Positions 36,951-44,487 of a stretch of DNA of 64,000 bases are shown in pieces. The stretch comes from JACCUZ01 sp038246575. Its GTDB lineage: Bacteria; Actinomycetota; Actinomycetes; JACCUZ01. Within the stretch, counting starts at the first letter, position 1. The number at the start of each line of letters is the position of its first letter. The position numbers and the translations under genes are program-made. The stretch is from positions 1-64,000 of the forward strand of contig JBBRVU010000001.1 of the NCBI GenBank assembly GCA_038246575.1. The letters run 5' to 3'. The notes under the pieces were generated by a model. It had not been told where the DNA came from. It was given only the letters and a program-made list of their open reading frames with translations, and made no database searches.

Positions 36951-37760
36951 ATGCCGCAGTGGCGGATCGAGACCCCGCAGAGCCTGGACCTGGAAGGCGT
37001 CCGTCGCCTGGAGGTCCGGATGGTGTCCGGGAACGTGGACGTGGTGGGCCGCACCGAGGACGCCGAGTCCGGCGCCGCCCAGGTGGAGGTCAGCGACCTC
37101 GACGGGCCGCTCACGGTGAGCCTGGAGAACGGCACCCTCACCATCGTCCACGAGCGGCTGACCTGGGGCGGGCTGCTGGACTGGGTCGGCAACCGCCGCT
37201 CGTCGGCCACGGTGTCGGTCTCCGTTCCGACCGACTGCCCGGTCGAGCTGGGCGTGGTGTCCGCCGATGCGGTGGTCTCGGGGATCGCCGCCGGCCGCAC
37301 GTCGGTCAAGTCCGTGTCCGGTGACGTCACTCTCGACGGTGTCCGCTCCGACATCACCGCCCAGACCGTCAGCGGCGACCTCGAGACCCGCCTCCTGGCC
37401 GGCACCCTGCGCTTCACCACGGTGTCCGGAGACCTCACTGTCGTCCGTGGTGAGAGCGACCACGTGAAGGCCGAGACCGTGTCCGGCGACCTGATCCTCG
37501 ATCTCGACCTGCGGCCCGGCGCCCGCATCGACGTCTCGAGCGTCTCGGGTGACCTCACTGTGCGGATGCCGGAGGACGTCGGGCTGCAGGTCGATGTCAA
37601 GACGATGAGCGGTTCGCTCGACAGCGCCTTCGACGGCGTTCGTACGGAGCGCAAGCCTGGCAAGGCGACCCTGCACGGTCAGGTGGGCGACGGCGATGGA
37701 CGACTGAGCGCCAGGACGGTGTCGGGCGACGTGACGCTGCTGCGGCGGGCGTCCGCGTGA
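36951..37760 (+). CDS. DUF4097 family beta-strand repeat protein
   Basis: A 269-aa protein dominated by repeats of the form V(S)GDLxxxxxxG (for example TVSGDLETR, TVSGDLTVV, SVSGDLTVR), which fold as a beta-helix or beta-solenoid. No signal peptide or membrane helix is seen, so it is cytoplasmic. DUF4097 proteins are often partnered with a PadR regulator and thought to act as adhesin-like or envelope-stress modules, without firm biochemical function. GGGAGAGG precedes ATG 36951. The gene overlaps the padR-type gene by a GTGA and is controlled by the operators just upstream. Confidence 0.85.
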   Translation: MPQWRIETPQSLDLEGVRRLEVRMVSGNVDVVGRTEDAESGAAQVEVSDLDGPLTVSLENGTLTIVHERLTWGGLLDWVGNRRSSATVSVSVPTDCPVELGVVSADAVVSGIAAGRTSVKSVSGDVTLDGVRSDITAQTVSGDLETRLLAGTLRFTTVSGDLTVVRGESDHVKAETVSGDLILDLDLRPGARIDVSSVSGDLTVRMPEDVGLQVDVKTMSGSLDSAFDGVRTERKPGKATLHGQVGDGDGRLSARTVSGDVTLLRRASA

Positions 37761-38359
37761 GCCCGGTCTTCGCGCACGGCCGGTTGCGGCTGTACCTCCT
37801 GAAGCTGCTCGACGAGGGCCCGCGGCACGGCTACGACGTGATCCGCGAGCTCGAGGACCGGTTCATGGGGCTCTACTCCCCCAGCGCCGGCACGATCTAC
37901 CCGCGGTTGACCCGCTTGGAGGCCGAGGGCCTGGTCACGCACGAGGTCGCCGCCGACGGCCGCAAGGTCTACCGCATCACGGATGCGGGGCGCAGCGAGC
38001 TCGCCGAACGGCAGGGCGACCTCGTCGACCTGGAGCAGGAGATCGCCGGGTCGGTGCGCGACCTCGCCACCGAGATCCGCAGCGAGGTCCGCGGCTCGGT
38101 GCGGGACCTGCGCTCCGAGCTCAAGGCCGCCGCGAAGGACGTACGCCGGGAGGGCCGGGCACAGGCCCGTGAGCAGCGCCGGGCGGGCACGCCCAGCAGC
38201 GACCCGTTCCGCGGCGACCTCGAGCGCACCATCGAGTGGTTCCGATCTGAGCTGCGCACGGTCAGTCGGCACGGCAGCCACACGGCCGACGACGTCAGAG
38301 CGTTGCGCGAGCTGCTGCAGCGGACCCTCGACGAGGCACGGCGACTCTTCGATCGGTAG
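37757..38359 (+). CDS. PadR family transcriptional regulator
   Basis: A 200-aa regulator. Residues 8-95 form the PadR winged helix, with family-typical LYLLKLLDEGPRHGYDVIRELED and GLYSPSAGTIYPRLTRLEAEGLV. The C-terminal half is a charged, probably coiled-coil helix (EIRSEVRGSVRDLRSELK) used for dimerisation. It starts inside the DUF4097 stop (GTGA). It most likely binds the CGATAYATCG palindromes in front of its own operon and of the small ORF at 39503. It ends 1 bp from the convergent oxidoreductase stop. Confidence 0.9.
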   Translation: MSPVFAHGRLRLYLLKLLDEGPRHGYDVIRELEDRFMGLYSPSAGTIYPRLTRLEAEGLVTHEVAADGRKVYRITDAGRSELAERQGDLVDLEQEIAGSVRDLATEIRSEVRGSVRDLRSELKAAAKDVRREGRAQAREQRRAGTPSSDPFRGDLERTIEWFRSELRTVSRHGSHTADDVRALRELLQRTLDEARRLFDR

Positions 38360-38360
38360 C

Positions 38361-39332
38361 TCACGCCGGCCGCGTGAGCACGATCTTGCCGAAGACATCG
38401 CCGTCGGCCAGCCGTCGGAACGCCTCCGCCGCATCTTCGAGCGGCATCGTCGAGTCGACCACGGGGCGCACCCCGGTGCCGGTCATCAGGGCCATCAACC
38501 GGACGAGCTCGTCGCGGGTGCCCATCGTCGAGCCGACGATTCGCTGCTGCAGGAAGAACACCCGGCGCAGGTCGGTGACCGCACGGTGCCCGCCCGTCGC
38601 ACCGGACACGACCAGGGTGCCGCCCTGGGCCAGCGACTTGAGGCTGTGGTCCCAGGTCGGCTCACCGACGGTCTCCATCACCGCGTCGACCCGCTCCGGC
38701 AGGCGCGCGCCGGACTCGAACACCTGGTCCGCGCCGAGCGCTAGGGCACGCTCGCCCTTGCTCGCGTCGCGGCTGGTGACCCACATCCGCAACCCGGCAG
38801 CACGCCCGATGGCCACCAGCGCTGTCGCGACACCTCCACCGGCACCCTGCACGAGCACGGTCTGCCCTGGCTGGGCCTGCGCCTGGGTGAAGAGCATCCG
38901 GTACGCCGTCAGCCAGGCCGTGGGAAGGCAGGCGGCCTCCTCGAAGCTGAGGTCTGCCGGCTTGGGCACGAGGTTGCGCCGCGGCACCCTCACCAGGTCG
39001 GCCAGGGTGCCGTCATAGCGCTCGGAGAGCAGCGACCGCTTCGGGTCGAGGGTCTCGTCCCCGCGGAAGTCGGGGTCGCCGATGACCGCGTGGACCACCA
39101 CCTCGTTGCCGTCCTCGTCGAGGCCCGCGCCGTCGCAGCCCAGCACCATCGGCAGCCGCTCGTCGGGCAGGCCGACGCCCGCCAGGCTCCACAGGTCGTG
39201 GCGGTTGAGCGATGCGGCGCGCAACCGGACCGTCGTCCAGCCCTCACGAGCCTCCGGGTCGGCTCGGTCCCCCACCTCGAGCCCGGAGAGCGGCTTGTCG
39301 GGGTCGGTCCGGACGGCGCTGGCGGCGAGCAT
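38361..39332 (-). CDS. Zinc-binding/quinone-type alcohol dehydrogenase (MDR superfamily)
   Basis: A 323-aa medium-chain oxidoreductase. The N-terminal GroES-like domain has SLNRHDLWSLAG and VLGCDGAG. The Rossmann domain has the nucleotide motif VLVQGAGGGVATALVAIGRAAG, with a Gly-rich turn like the NADPH-using quinone reductases. It lacks the four-Cys structural zinc site. The substrate is unknown. ATG 39332 is preceded 7 nt upstream by TAGGGT, indicating leaderless expression. The PadR-type operators at 39412-39467 lie upstream on the other side and could influence it. Confidence 0.85.
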   Translation of the reverse strand: MLAASAVRTDPDKPLSGLEVGDRADPEAREGWTTVRLRAASLNRHDLWSLAGVGLPDERLPMVLGCDGAGLDEDGNEVVVHAVIGDPDFRGDETLDPKRSLLSERYDGTLADLVRVPRRNLVPKPADLSFEEAACLPTAWLTAYRMLFTQAQAQPGQTVLVQGAGGGVATALVAIGRAAGLRMWVTSRDASKGERALALGADQVFESGARLPERVDAVMETVGEPTWDHSLKSLAQGGTLVVSGATGGHRAVTDLRRVFFLQQRIVGSTMGTRDELVRLMALMTGTGVRPVVDSTMPLEDAAEAFRRLADGDVFGKIVLTRPA

Positions 39333-39411
39333 GCGCCCGACCCTAGCCGCGCCTCACCCGGGACCTGGAGCGCCCGAGTGACGGGCACGCGGGATCACGG
39401 AAGGGAACTCG

Positions 39412-39467
39412 CGATACATCTTGACTTTGAAGCAAGACGATATATCGTGTTCAGACGCGATACATCG
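39412..39467 (+). promoter_or_regulatory. Second PadR-type promoter/operator region
   Basis: TTGACT (39421-39426) and TATCGT (39443-39448) are again spaced by 16 nt. CGATATATCG (39438-39447) overlaps the -10, and CGATACATCG (39458-39467) follows 20 bp downstream centre to centre. A third, imperfect copy CGATACATCT sits at 39412-39421. The geometry matches the padR operon promoter at 36887-36935. Confidence 0.7.
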
Positions 39468-39502
39468 CGTACCGCGATCAGCCCAGACTCGAGGAGCCAG
39501 CC

Positions 39503-39619
39503 ATGAGAAACCCCCTGCGCGGACGAGGCGCCCGCACCGACGACCACCGCGAGCGGCAGCGGACCCGACCGGAGCTGCCGCATCGCACCGTGCGGACCGA
39601 GCCCCGTCCCATCGCGTGA
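39503..39619 (+). CDS. Possible small Arg-rich protein under PadR-type control
   Basis: A 38-codon ORF starting at ATG 39503 with GAGGAG just upstream. The product begins MRNPLRGRGARTDDH and is very basic, with nine or more Arg, no hydrophobic segment and no recognisable family. It is placed 36 bp after a promoter/operator region that duplicates the one in front of the DUF4097-padR operon. That is the main reason to believe it is expressed. It ends 19 bp from the convergent malic-enzyme stop. It could be a regulatory peptide or simply the 5' part of a small RNA. Confidence 0.45.
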   Translation: MRNPLRGRGARTDDHRERQRTRPELPHRTVRTEPRPIA

Positions 39620-39638
39620 CCCAGCGCTCGGACAGTCC

Positions 39639-40844
39639 TCAGAGCCGGGCGACACCGTCCCGGCGGGCCGCTCCGGCCACCGCCGCCGCCACCGCTGGGG
39701 CGACCCGCGGGTCGAAGGGGCTCGGGATGACCCGGTCCTCGGCCAGCTCGTCGGCCACGACGAGCGCCAGTGCCTCGGCAGCCGCGAGCTTCATCCCCTC
39801 GGTGACCGAGGTCGCTCGCACCTCCAGCGCGCCCTTGAAGATGCCCGGGAAGGCCAGCACGTTGTTGATCTGGTTGGGATAGTCGCTGCGCCCGGTGGCG
39901 ATCACCCGGGCGTGCCGGGCGGCCACCTCCGGGAGCACCTCGGGCGTCGGGTTGGCCAGCGCGAAGACGATCGAGTCCGAAGCCATCGCCGCGACCGCGT
40001 CCTCGTGGACCGTGCCTCCCGAGACCCCGATGAACACATCCGCTCCGCGAAGTGCCTCCGCCAGACTGCCGGTGCGGCCATCGCCGTTGGTGACCGATGC
40101 GAGATGGCGCTTCACCGAGGTGAGGTCGTCCCGCCCGCCGTGCAGCACGCCCTGCCGGTCGGCGACTGTGATGTCACCGATCCCGGCCTCGCGCAGGATG
40201 GTGGTCACCGCCACGCCGGCGGCTCCCGCCCCGGAGATCACCGCCCGGAGGTCGCCGAGGCTGCGCCCGGTCACACGCGCCGCATTGCGCAGAGCAGCCA
40301 GCACCACCACCGCAGTGCCGTGCTGGTCGTCGTGGAAGACCGGGATGTCGAGGCGCTCCTGGAGCAACCGCTCCACCTCGAAGCATCGTGGGGCGCTGAT
40401 GTCCTCGAGGTTGATACCGCCGAACCCGGGCGCGAGGCGTACGACCGTCTCGACGATGTCCTCGACCGAGGTTGCGTCCAGGCAGATCGGGACGGCGTCG
40501 ATCCCGCCGAACTCCTTGAAGAGCACCGCCTTGCCCTCCATCACCGGGAGCGCGGCGGCCGGCCCGATGTCACCCAGACCCAGCACGGCGCTGCCGTCGG
40601 TGACGACTGCGACGACGTGGGACTTCCAGGTCAGGTCGTGGACGAGCTCGGGGTGCTCGGCAATCGCCGAGCAGACCCGGGCGACGCCCGGGGTGTAGGC
40701 GAGCGACAGGTCGCCACGGTTGCGCAGCGGGACCGTCGAGACGGTCTCGAGCTTCCCGCCCTCGTGCAGGGCGAAAGCCGGATCTTTCCTGTCGTACGGC
40801 TTTTGGGGCAACGGCCCGCTCGCTTCCGTCTCCTGCAGACCCAT
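39639..40844 (-). CDS. NAD(P)-dependent malic enzyme
   Basis: A 401-aa enzyme that converts malate to pyruvate and CO2. It has the short bacterial malic-enzyme layout: catalytic N-terminal domain (SLAYTPGVARVC, VVTDGSAVLGLGDIG, FKEFGGIDAVPICLD) and metal-binding region INLEDISAPRCFEVE, followed by DDQHGTAVV and a Rossmann domain (ISGAGAAGVAVTTIL). Which cofactor is used cannot be fixed by eye. ATG 40844 is chosen over a start at 40865 because GGAGAAGG lies 9 nt upstream. It would link the TCA cycle to pyruvate when growing on acids. Confidence 0.92.
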   Translation of the reverse strand: MGLQETEASGPLPQKPYDRKDPAFALHEGGKLETVSTVPLRNRGDLSLAYTPGVARVCSAIAEHPELVHDLTWKSHVVAVVTDGSAVLGLGDIGPAAALPVMEGKAVLFKEFGGIDAVPICLDATSVEDIVETVVRLAPGFGGINLEDISAPRCFEVERLLQERLDIPVFHDDQHGTAVVVLAALRNAARVTGRSLGDLRAVISGAGAAGVAVTTILREAGIGDITVADRQGVLHGGRDDLTSVKRHLASVTNGDGRTGSLAEALRGADVFIGVSGGTVHEDAVAAMASDSIVFALANPTPEVLPEVAARHARVIATGRSDYPNQINNVLAFPGIFKGALEVRATSVTEGMKLAAAEALALVVADELAEDRVIPSPFDPRVAPAVAAAVAGAARRDGVARL

Positions 40845-40982
40845 GTCGGGCAGCCTTCTCCACATCGACTGGTGAGCGGACGCCTGGTGCGGGTGACGCA
40901 GCCTGGCGGGCGCTCGCGGTGCGGGGGTTGCCCGAGCGGTGAGTGTGGCACACGCCCGGTAATCGACCGGGGTACGGCCGGT

Positions 40983-41900
40983 TCAGGCCGCGACGTGCGT
41001 CGCGGCGAGCCCGACCCCGACGAGCCGAGCCGCGTCGAGGCGCGTGTCGAGCGGCAGTGTCATGCACCGGATCGACCCACCGCCCTTGTGCAGCTCGGAG
41101 ACGTCGACGGCGGCGACCGTGAAGCCCCACGACTCGAGCTGGCGCGCAACACGCACCGGAACGGTTGCCGGCATCACCACCACGTCGCCGACGACGACGG
41201 AGTTGGCGCAGAAGGTGAAGGCCTCGGTCTCGTCGATCACCAGCGGATCGGGCACCAGATCTTCGACGGCGCGGCGACCGGCTGCGTCCCACGCCGCCGG
41301 AGCAATGATCGCGCGCGTCTCGTCCAGCGGGCAGAAGCTCAGGTCGAGGTGATAGAGCGCAGGGTGCACGACCGGCACCTGGACCACCCGGACCCCCAGG
41401 GCGCAAGACAGCGCCGCGTGTGAGGCGAGGTCGGTGCGCGGCCCAGCGGCGACGAGCAGGGAGTCACCGACGAGGAAGGCATCGCCGGCCTCGAAGGCGT
41501 TGCCGACCGCACGACCCGTGGGCTCGGACCCGCCGGCGACAGCGTAGGCGACCCGAGTCGTCCGCCTGCCCGTCGAGTCGAACCACGCTTGCGCGGCCTC
41601 GGTCTCGGCCCGACGCTCGGGGTGGCGAAAGTGGGTCATCGCCACGTGATCGCCATCGACGATCCCGTAGTTCATCGCATAGACCATGTCCGGTGAGTCG
41701 GTGAGCGCAGTGATCTGCTCGACCGCTGCGCCAGCCGCCTCGAGGGTGGCGACCAGGGTGTCCCACTGCCCGATCGCCAGGTCGAGGTCCACCGGGACGT
41801 CGACGTTCATCCACGGGTTGATCGCGTACTCCACCCGGAAGTGCTCGGGACGGCACATGAGGTAGTGACGACCCCAGGCGAGCGGACGAATCTCGGACAT
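40983..41900 (-). CDS. Dimethylargininase / amidinotransferase family protein
   Basis: A 305-aa enzyme of the guanidine-group-modifying superfamily, close in layout to N,N-dimethylarginine dimethylaminohydrolase. The catalytic Cys is C279 in GGGSIRCMTLPL, and the His is in YHLDLSFCPL. The acidic substrate-binding residues are in DSPDMVYAMNYG. It would release citrulline and dimethylamine from methylated arginines. It is divergent from a GntR-type regulator, and tandem operators lie at 41927-41953 between them, so the two genes form a catabolic switch. It could instead be an arginine-deiminase-like or ornithine-forming member. Confidence 0.83.
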   Translation of the reverse strand: MSEIRPLAWGRHYLMCRPEHFRVEYAINPWMNVDVPVDLDLAIGQWDTLVATLEAAGAAVEQITALTDSPDMVYAMNYGIVDGDHVAMTHFRHPERRAETEAAQAWFDSTGRRTTRVAYAVAGGSEPTGRAVGNAFEAGDAFLVGDSLLVAAGPRTDLASHAALSCALGVRVVQVPVVHPALYHLDLSFCPLDETRAIIAPAAWDAAGRRAVEDLVPDPLVIDETEAFTFCANSVVVGDVVVMPATVPVRVARQLESWGFTVAAVDVSELHKGGGSIRCMTLPLDTRLDAARLVGVGLAATHVAA

Positions 41901-41926
41901 GGCTCCAGTGCTCCTGATATTGCCGG

Positions 41927-41953
41927 ATTGTCAGACAATTATTGTCGGACAAT
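41927..41953. promoter_or_regulatory. Tandem ATTGTCNGACAAT operators
   Basis: Two 13-bp palindromes, ATTGTCAGACAAT (41927-41939) and ATTGTCGGACAAT (41941-41953), are separated by 1 bp in the divergent region between the amidinotransferase and GntR genes. Such short palindromes with a TNGNNA-type core are typical of FadR/GntR-FCD dimers. They lie close to both start sites. Confidence 0.75.
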
Positions 41954-41989
41954 CGGAGTGTGAGGCCAGCCTCGGCTAGTGTCAAGCGG

Positions 41990-42643
41990 ATGGTCGACGT
42001 TCCGGTGATCGACCGGTCGAGCACCACCGACCGGGTGGCAGAGGCGCTGCGCGAGATGCTCTTCGCGGGCGAGCTCGCGCCTGGCGAGCCGCTGCGTGAG
42101 GTCGGGCTCGCCGACAGCTTCCAGGTGGCGCGCTCCACCGTCCGGGAGTCACTGCAGGTGCTCGCGGCCGAGGGCCTGGTGACGCGTTACCCGAACCGCG
42201 GCGTCGTCGTCACCGAGCTGACAGAGCGCGACATCGCGGAGATATTCGAGGCCCGGCTCGTGCTGGAGAGCGCGGGAGTACGTGCTGGGGCCGGCGGTGC
42301 CGACCTGTCCCCGGTCAACGATGCTCTTGCCGGCTACGCCGAGGCAGCCCAGTCCGAGGACCACGTGGCGGCCACCCACGCGCACCTGGTCTTTCACACG
42401 TCACTGGTCGCCATCCTCGCCAACTCCCGTCTCGTCGCGACCGCGGACGTCTTCACCGGCGACCTGCGCCTCGCGCTGGCCTCGGTGGAGCGGGCCAGAC
42501 GCAATGCACGCGCCCAGGTCGCCGACCACCGGCGGTTGCTGACGCTGATGCGCTCCGGCGACGAGGCCGCAGCGCTGTCCGAGCTGGAGCGGCACCTGAC
42601 CGCGGCCGCGGTCTCGGTGGCCGACCGGGTCAGGGCCGGCTGA
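41990..42643 (+). CDS. GntR family regulator, FadR/FCD subfamily
   Basis: A 217-aa regulator. Residues about 10-75 are the GntR winged helix (RVAEALREMLFAGELAPGEPLREVGLAD and VARSTVRESLQVLAAEGLV). The C-terminal FCD domain carries the metal-ligand pattern, with H in AATHAHLVFHTSL and VADHRRLL and the final ELERHL. ATG 41990 follows TAGTGT by 7 nt (leaderless). It most likely binds the tandem palindromes upstream and controls the divergent dimethylargininase-like gene in response to an arginine derivative or related acid. The ligand is inferred from the neighbour. Confidence 0.88.
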   Translation: MVDVPVIDRSSTTDRVAEALREMLFAGELAPGEPLREVGLADSFQVARSTVRESLQVLAAEGLVTRYPNRGVVVTELTERDIAEIFEARLVLESAGVRAGAGGADLSPVNDALAGYAEAAQSEDHVAATHAHLVFHTSLVAILANSRLVATADVFTGDLRLALASVERARRNARAQVADHRRLLTLMRSGDEAAALSELERHLTAAAVSVADRVRAG

Positions 42644-42655
42644 CCCTTCGGGTCA
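42641..42655. terminator. Short hairpin between convergent genes
   Basis: TGACCC and GGGTCA pair around TTC and begin at the GntR stop codon, within the 45-bp gap to the convergent ABM-domain gene. The stem is short (6 bp), so a terminator role is only possible. Confidence 0.35.
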
Positions 42656-42688
42656 CCTGGTCCGCAGGCACCCGGCCGGTCCCAGCCG

Positions 42689-43018
42689 TCAGTCGGCGCT
42701 GACGGCCATCTCGCCGAGCTCGGACCAGCCCTCCTGGGGCACCTCGAAGTTGACGACGCGCGGCGTCTCGGCGAGGTGCTGGGGGAAGGTCCGCTGCGCG
42801 TCGCGGAAGTGCTGGGACCCGACGTGCGCACCCCCCGCGTCGCCGTCTCGGAAGGCCTCGACCAGGACGTACTCGGTCGCGTCCTCGAGGCTGCGCGACC
42901 AGTCGAACCACAGACAGCCGGGCTCCGCGCGCGTGGCCTCGGTGAAGGGACCCGCGATCTCCGGCCACCGGTCGGCGTCCTCGGGCTTGATCCGGAACTT
43001 GGCGGCGATGAAGATCAT
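42689..43018 (-). CDS. ABM-domain putative quinol monooxygenase
   Basis: A 109-aa protein with a single antibiotic-biosynthesis-monooxygenase (dimeric alpha/beta barrel) domain. Typical elements are IAAKFRIKPEDADRWPEI, AEPGCLWFDWSRS and EYVLVEAFRDGDAGGAHVGSQHF. Family members such as YgiN act on quinols without cofactor. ATG 43018 has GGAGGAG upstream; a longer reading to 43075 lacks one. It is convergent with the GntR gene and lies just upstream of sodX on the same strand. A role in quinone redox balance is possible. Confidence 0.8.
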   Translation of the reverse strand: MIFIAAKFRIKPEDADRWPEIAGPFTEATRAEPGCLWFDWSRSLEDATEYVLVEAFRDGDAGGAHVGSQHFRDAQRTFPQHLAETPRVVNFEVPQEGWSELGEMAVSAD

Positions 43019-43092
43019 GGCGCTCCTCCGCTCGACGAATCGGCGCTGACCGAGGCGGACCGGCGCCTTGGCCATCGGATCCTAGCTGTGGC

Positions 43093-43416
43093 TCAGCGCC
43101 GCCGGAACGGCCAGATCCGGGCCAGCACCAGGGCCAGGACGTCCCCCGGTGCCACTGCGCCGACCTGCCATGAGTCGACACCCTCGTCCGGGTTGTCGCG
43201 CTCGACCCACCAGCCCTCCGGGGTCAGGCGACCGGCTCGCTTCACCGACAGCGGCCGCCCCGGCCAGCGGACCACGACCAGCCGACCTGGCCGGGGCTCC
43301 GCGCCCCAGCGGACGAGGAGGTGGTCACCCTCGTACAGCGTGGGCTCCATCGACCGGCCGCTCACCAGCACCCGGCCGATCCCGATCGGCGACACTTCTA
43401 CCTCCGGATCACTCAC
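43093..43416 (-). CDS. sodX: Nickel-type superoxide dismutase maturation protease (S26 family)
   Basis: A small signal-peptidase-like protease of about 107 aa. It has the catalytic Ser in VSGRSMEPTLYEGD and the Lys in PLSVKRAGRL, the serine-lysine dyad of S26 peptidases. Proteins of this kind adjacent to nickel SOD remove its N-terminal leader so the nickel hook can form. It is divergent from sodN, 121 bp apart. The start is uncertain; GTG 43416 is used because longer readings would run into the sodN promoter. No membrane anchor is obvious, in keeping with cytosolic maturation. Confidence 0.82.
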   Translation of the reverse strand: MSDPEVEVSPIGIGRVLVSGRSMEPTLYEGDHLLVRWGAEPRPGRLVVVRWPGRPLSVKRAGRLTPEGWWVERDNPDEGVDSWQVGAVAPGDVLALVLARIWPFRRR

Positions 43417-43537
43417 GGGAAGCACGCGTAGCGACCCGCGGGACGGGTACGTGCCCGGGAGTAGTGTCCATGAGAGGTACACGACTTGCGGAGACCACAC
43501 CCGCAGGATCACCGCGTTCGAGGAAGGGATTGATCCA

Positions 43538-43939
43538 GTGCTGTCGCGTCTGTTCACCCCCAAGACGGTCGTCCATGCCCACTGCGACCTGCCGTGCGGC
43601 GTCTATGACCCCGCGCAGGCCCGCATCGAGGCCGAGTCGATCAAGATGATCATCGCGAAGGTCGGCGAGAACGGCGACGCGGACTTCCGTACCCGCGCGA
43701 TCCTGATCAAGGAGCAGCGGGCGGAGCTGGTCAAGCACCACCTGTGGGTGCTGTGGACCGACTACTTCAAGCCCCCGCACTTCGAGAAGTACCCCGAGCT
43801 GCACCAGCTGTTCAACGAGGCCACCAAGCTGGCCGGTGCCTCGGGCGCCAAGGGCTCGATGGACGCAGCCGGCGCCCAGAAGCTGCTGGACAAGATCGCC
43901 GAGATCGACAAGATCTTCTGGGAGACCAAGCAGGCCTGA
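43538..43939 (+). CDS. sodN: Nickel superoxide dismutase
   Basis: A 133-aa cytosolic enzyme that dismutates superoxide. After a 14-residue leader, the mature N-terminus would be H15-C16 in HCDLPCGVY, the nickel hook: His-1, Cys-2 and Cys-6 bind nickel and DxPCGxY is diagnostic. The rest is the four-helix bundle (LIKEQRAELVKHHLWVLWTDY). GTG 43538 has AGGAAGG upstream. The divergent gene sodX encodes the leader protease. Expression is usually nickel-controlled through Nur; I could not identify a clear Nur box here. A large palindrome follows 36 bp after the stop. Confidence 0.96.
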   Translation: MLSRLFTPKTVVHAHCDLPCGVYDPAQARIEAESIKMIIAKVGENGDADFRTRAILIKEQRAELVKHHLWVLWTDYFKPPHFEKYPELHQLFNEATKLAGASGAKGSMDAAGAQKLLDKIAEIDKIFWETKQA

Positions 43940-43974
43940 CGCCAGGCCTGCCCCTCCCGCTCCACCACCTCCTG

Positions 43975-44064
43975 CAATCGACCACGTTTGGCAGGCCGGT
44001 GATCGCTTCAGCAGGCGTACACACCTGCTGAAGCGACCGTTCACCTACCAAACGTGGTCGATTG
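43975..44064. repeat. 90-bp nested palindrome downstream of sodN
   Basis: Outer arms are a perfect 17-bp inverted repeat (CAATCGACCACGTTTGG at 43975-43991 and its complement at 44048-44064). Inner arms are a perfect 11-bp repeat (GCTTCAGCAGG at 44005-44015, complement at 44024-44034) around an 8-nt loop. The segments between are partly complementary. The size and structure suggest a REP-like or miniature non-coding element, or a very strong bidirectional terminator. Confidence 0.8.
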
Positions 44065-44122
44065 CGTCGGGCCGCGGGAGCAGGAGTTGTCGCGGTGGAG
44101 ATCCGAGTCGAGGAGTCAACCG

Positions 44123-44422
44123 ATGGTCGTCGTCACCGTGCGTGTCGTGAGCAAGCCCGAGACCCGGGAGCAGACCCTGGCTGCCCTGGTCGGGCTCGAG
44201 GGCCCGACCCGGGACGAGGCGGGCTGTCAGGAGTACGCCTGGTACACGTCGGCCACCAACCCCGACGAGTTCCTCAGCGTCGAGCGCTGGGACTCCGCGG
44301 AACACGTCAGCGCCCACATGCAGACCTCGCACGTGCAGGCCGTGCTCGCCGCCGCAGGCGAGATGGTGGTCGAGGCGCCCGCATTCACCACGCACGAGGT
44401 GTCCTCGACCAGCCACGCCTGA
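44123..44422 (+). CDS. ABM-domain putative quinol monooxygenase
   Basis: A 99-aa single-domain antibiotic-biosynthesis-monooxygenase protein. Recognisable elements are VTVRVVSKPETREQTLAALV, DEAGCQEYAWYTS and LSVERWDSAEHVSAHMQTSHV. It is homologous in type to, but clearly different from, the one at 42689-43018; the two flank the nickel SOD pair. ATG 44123 has CGAGGAG upstream. Its 3' end contains one arm of an inverted repeat shared with the convergent neighbour. Cofactor-free quinol oxidation is the family precedent; the substrate is unknown. Confidence 0.8.
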   Translation: MVVVTVRVVSKPETREQTLAALVGLEGPTRDEAGCQEYAWYTSATNPDEFLSVERWDSAEHVSAHMQTSHVQAVLAAAGEMVVEAPAFTTHEVSSTSHA

Positions 44423-44487
44423 CGCTCCGACGTGGGGTAACGCTCAACGGAGGGACCGGGTCGGGCCCGGGAGTCCGTCAGGCGTGG
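44413..44487. repeat. 12-bp inverted repeat joining two convergent gene ends
   Basis: CCACGCCTGACG (44413-44424) and its exact complement (44476-44487) contain the last codons and stops of both convergent genes, so both proteins end in His-Ala. An inner CTCCG/CGGAG pair lies in the loop. It may act as a bidirectional terminator. Confidence 0.55.
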
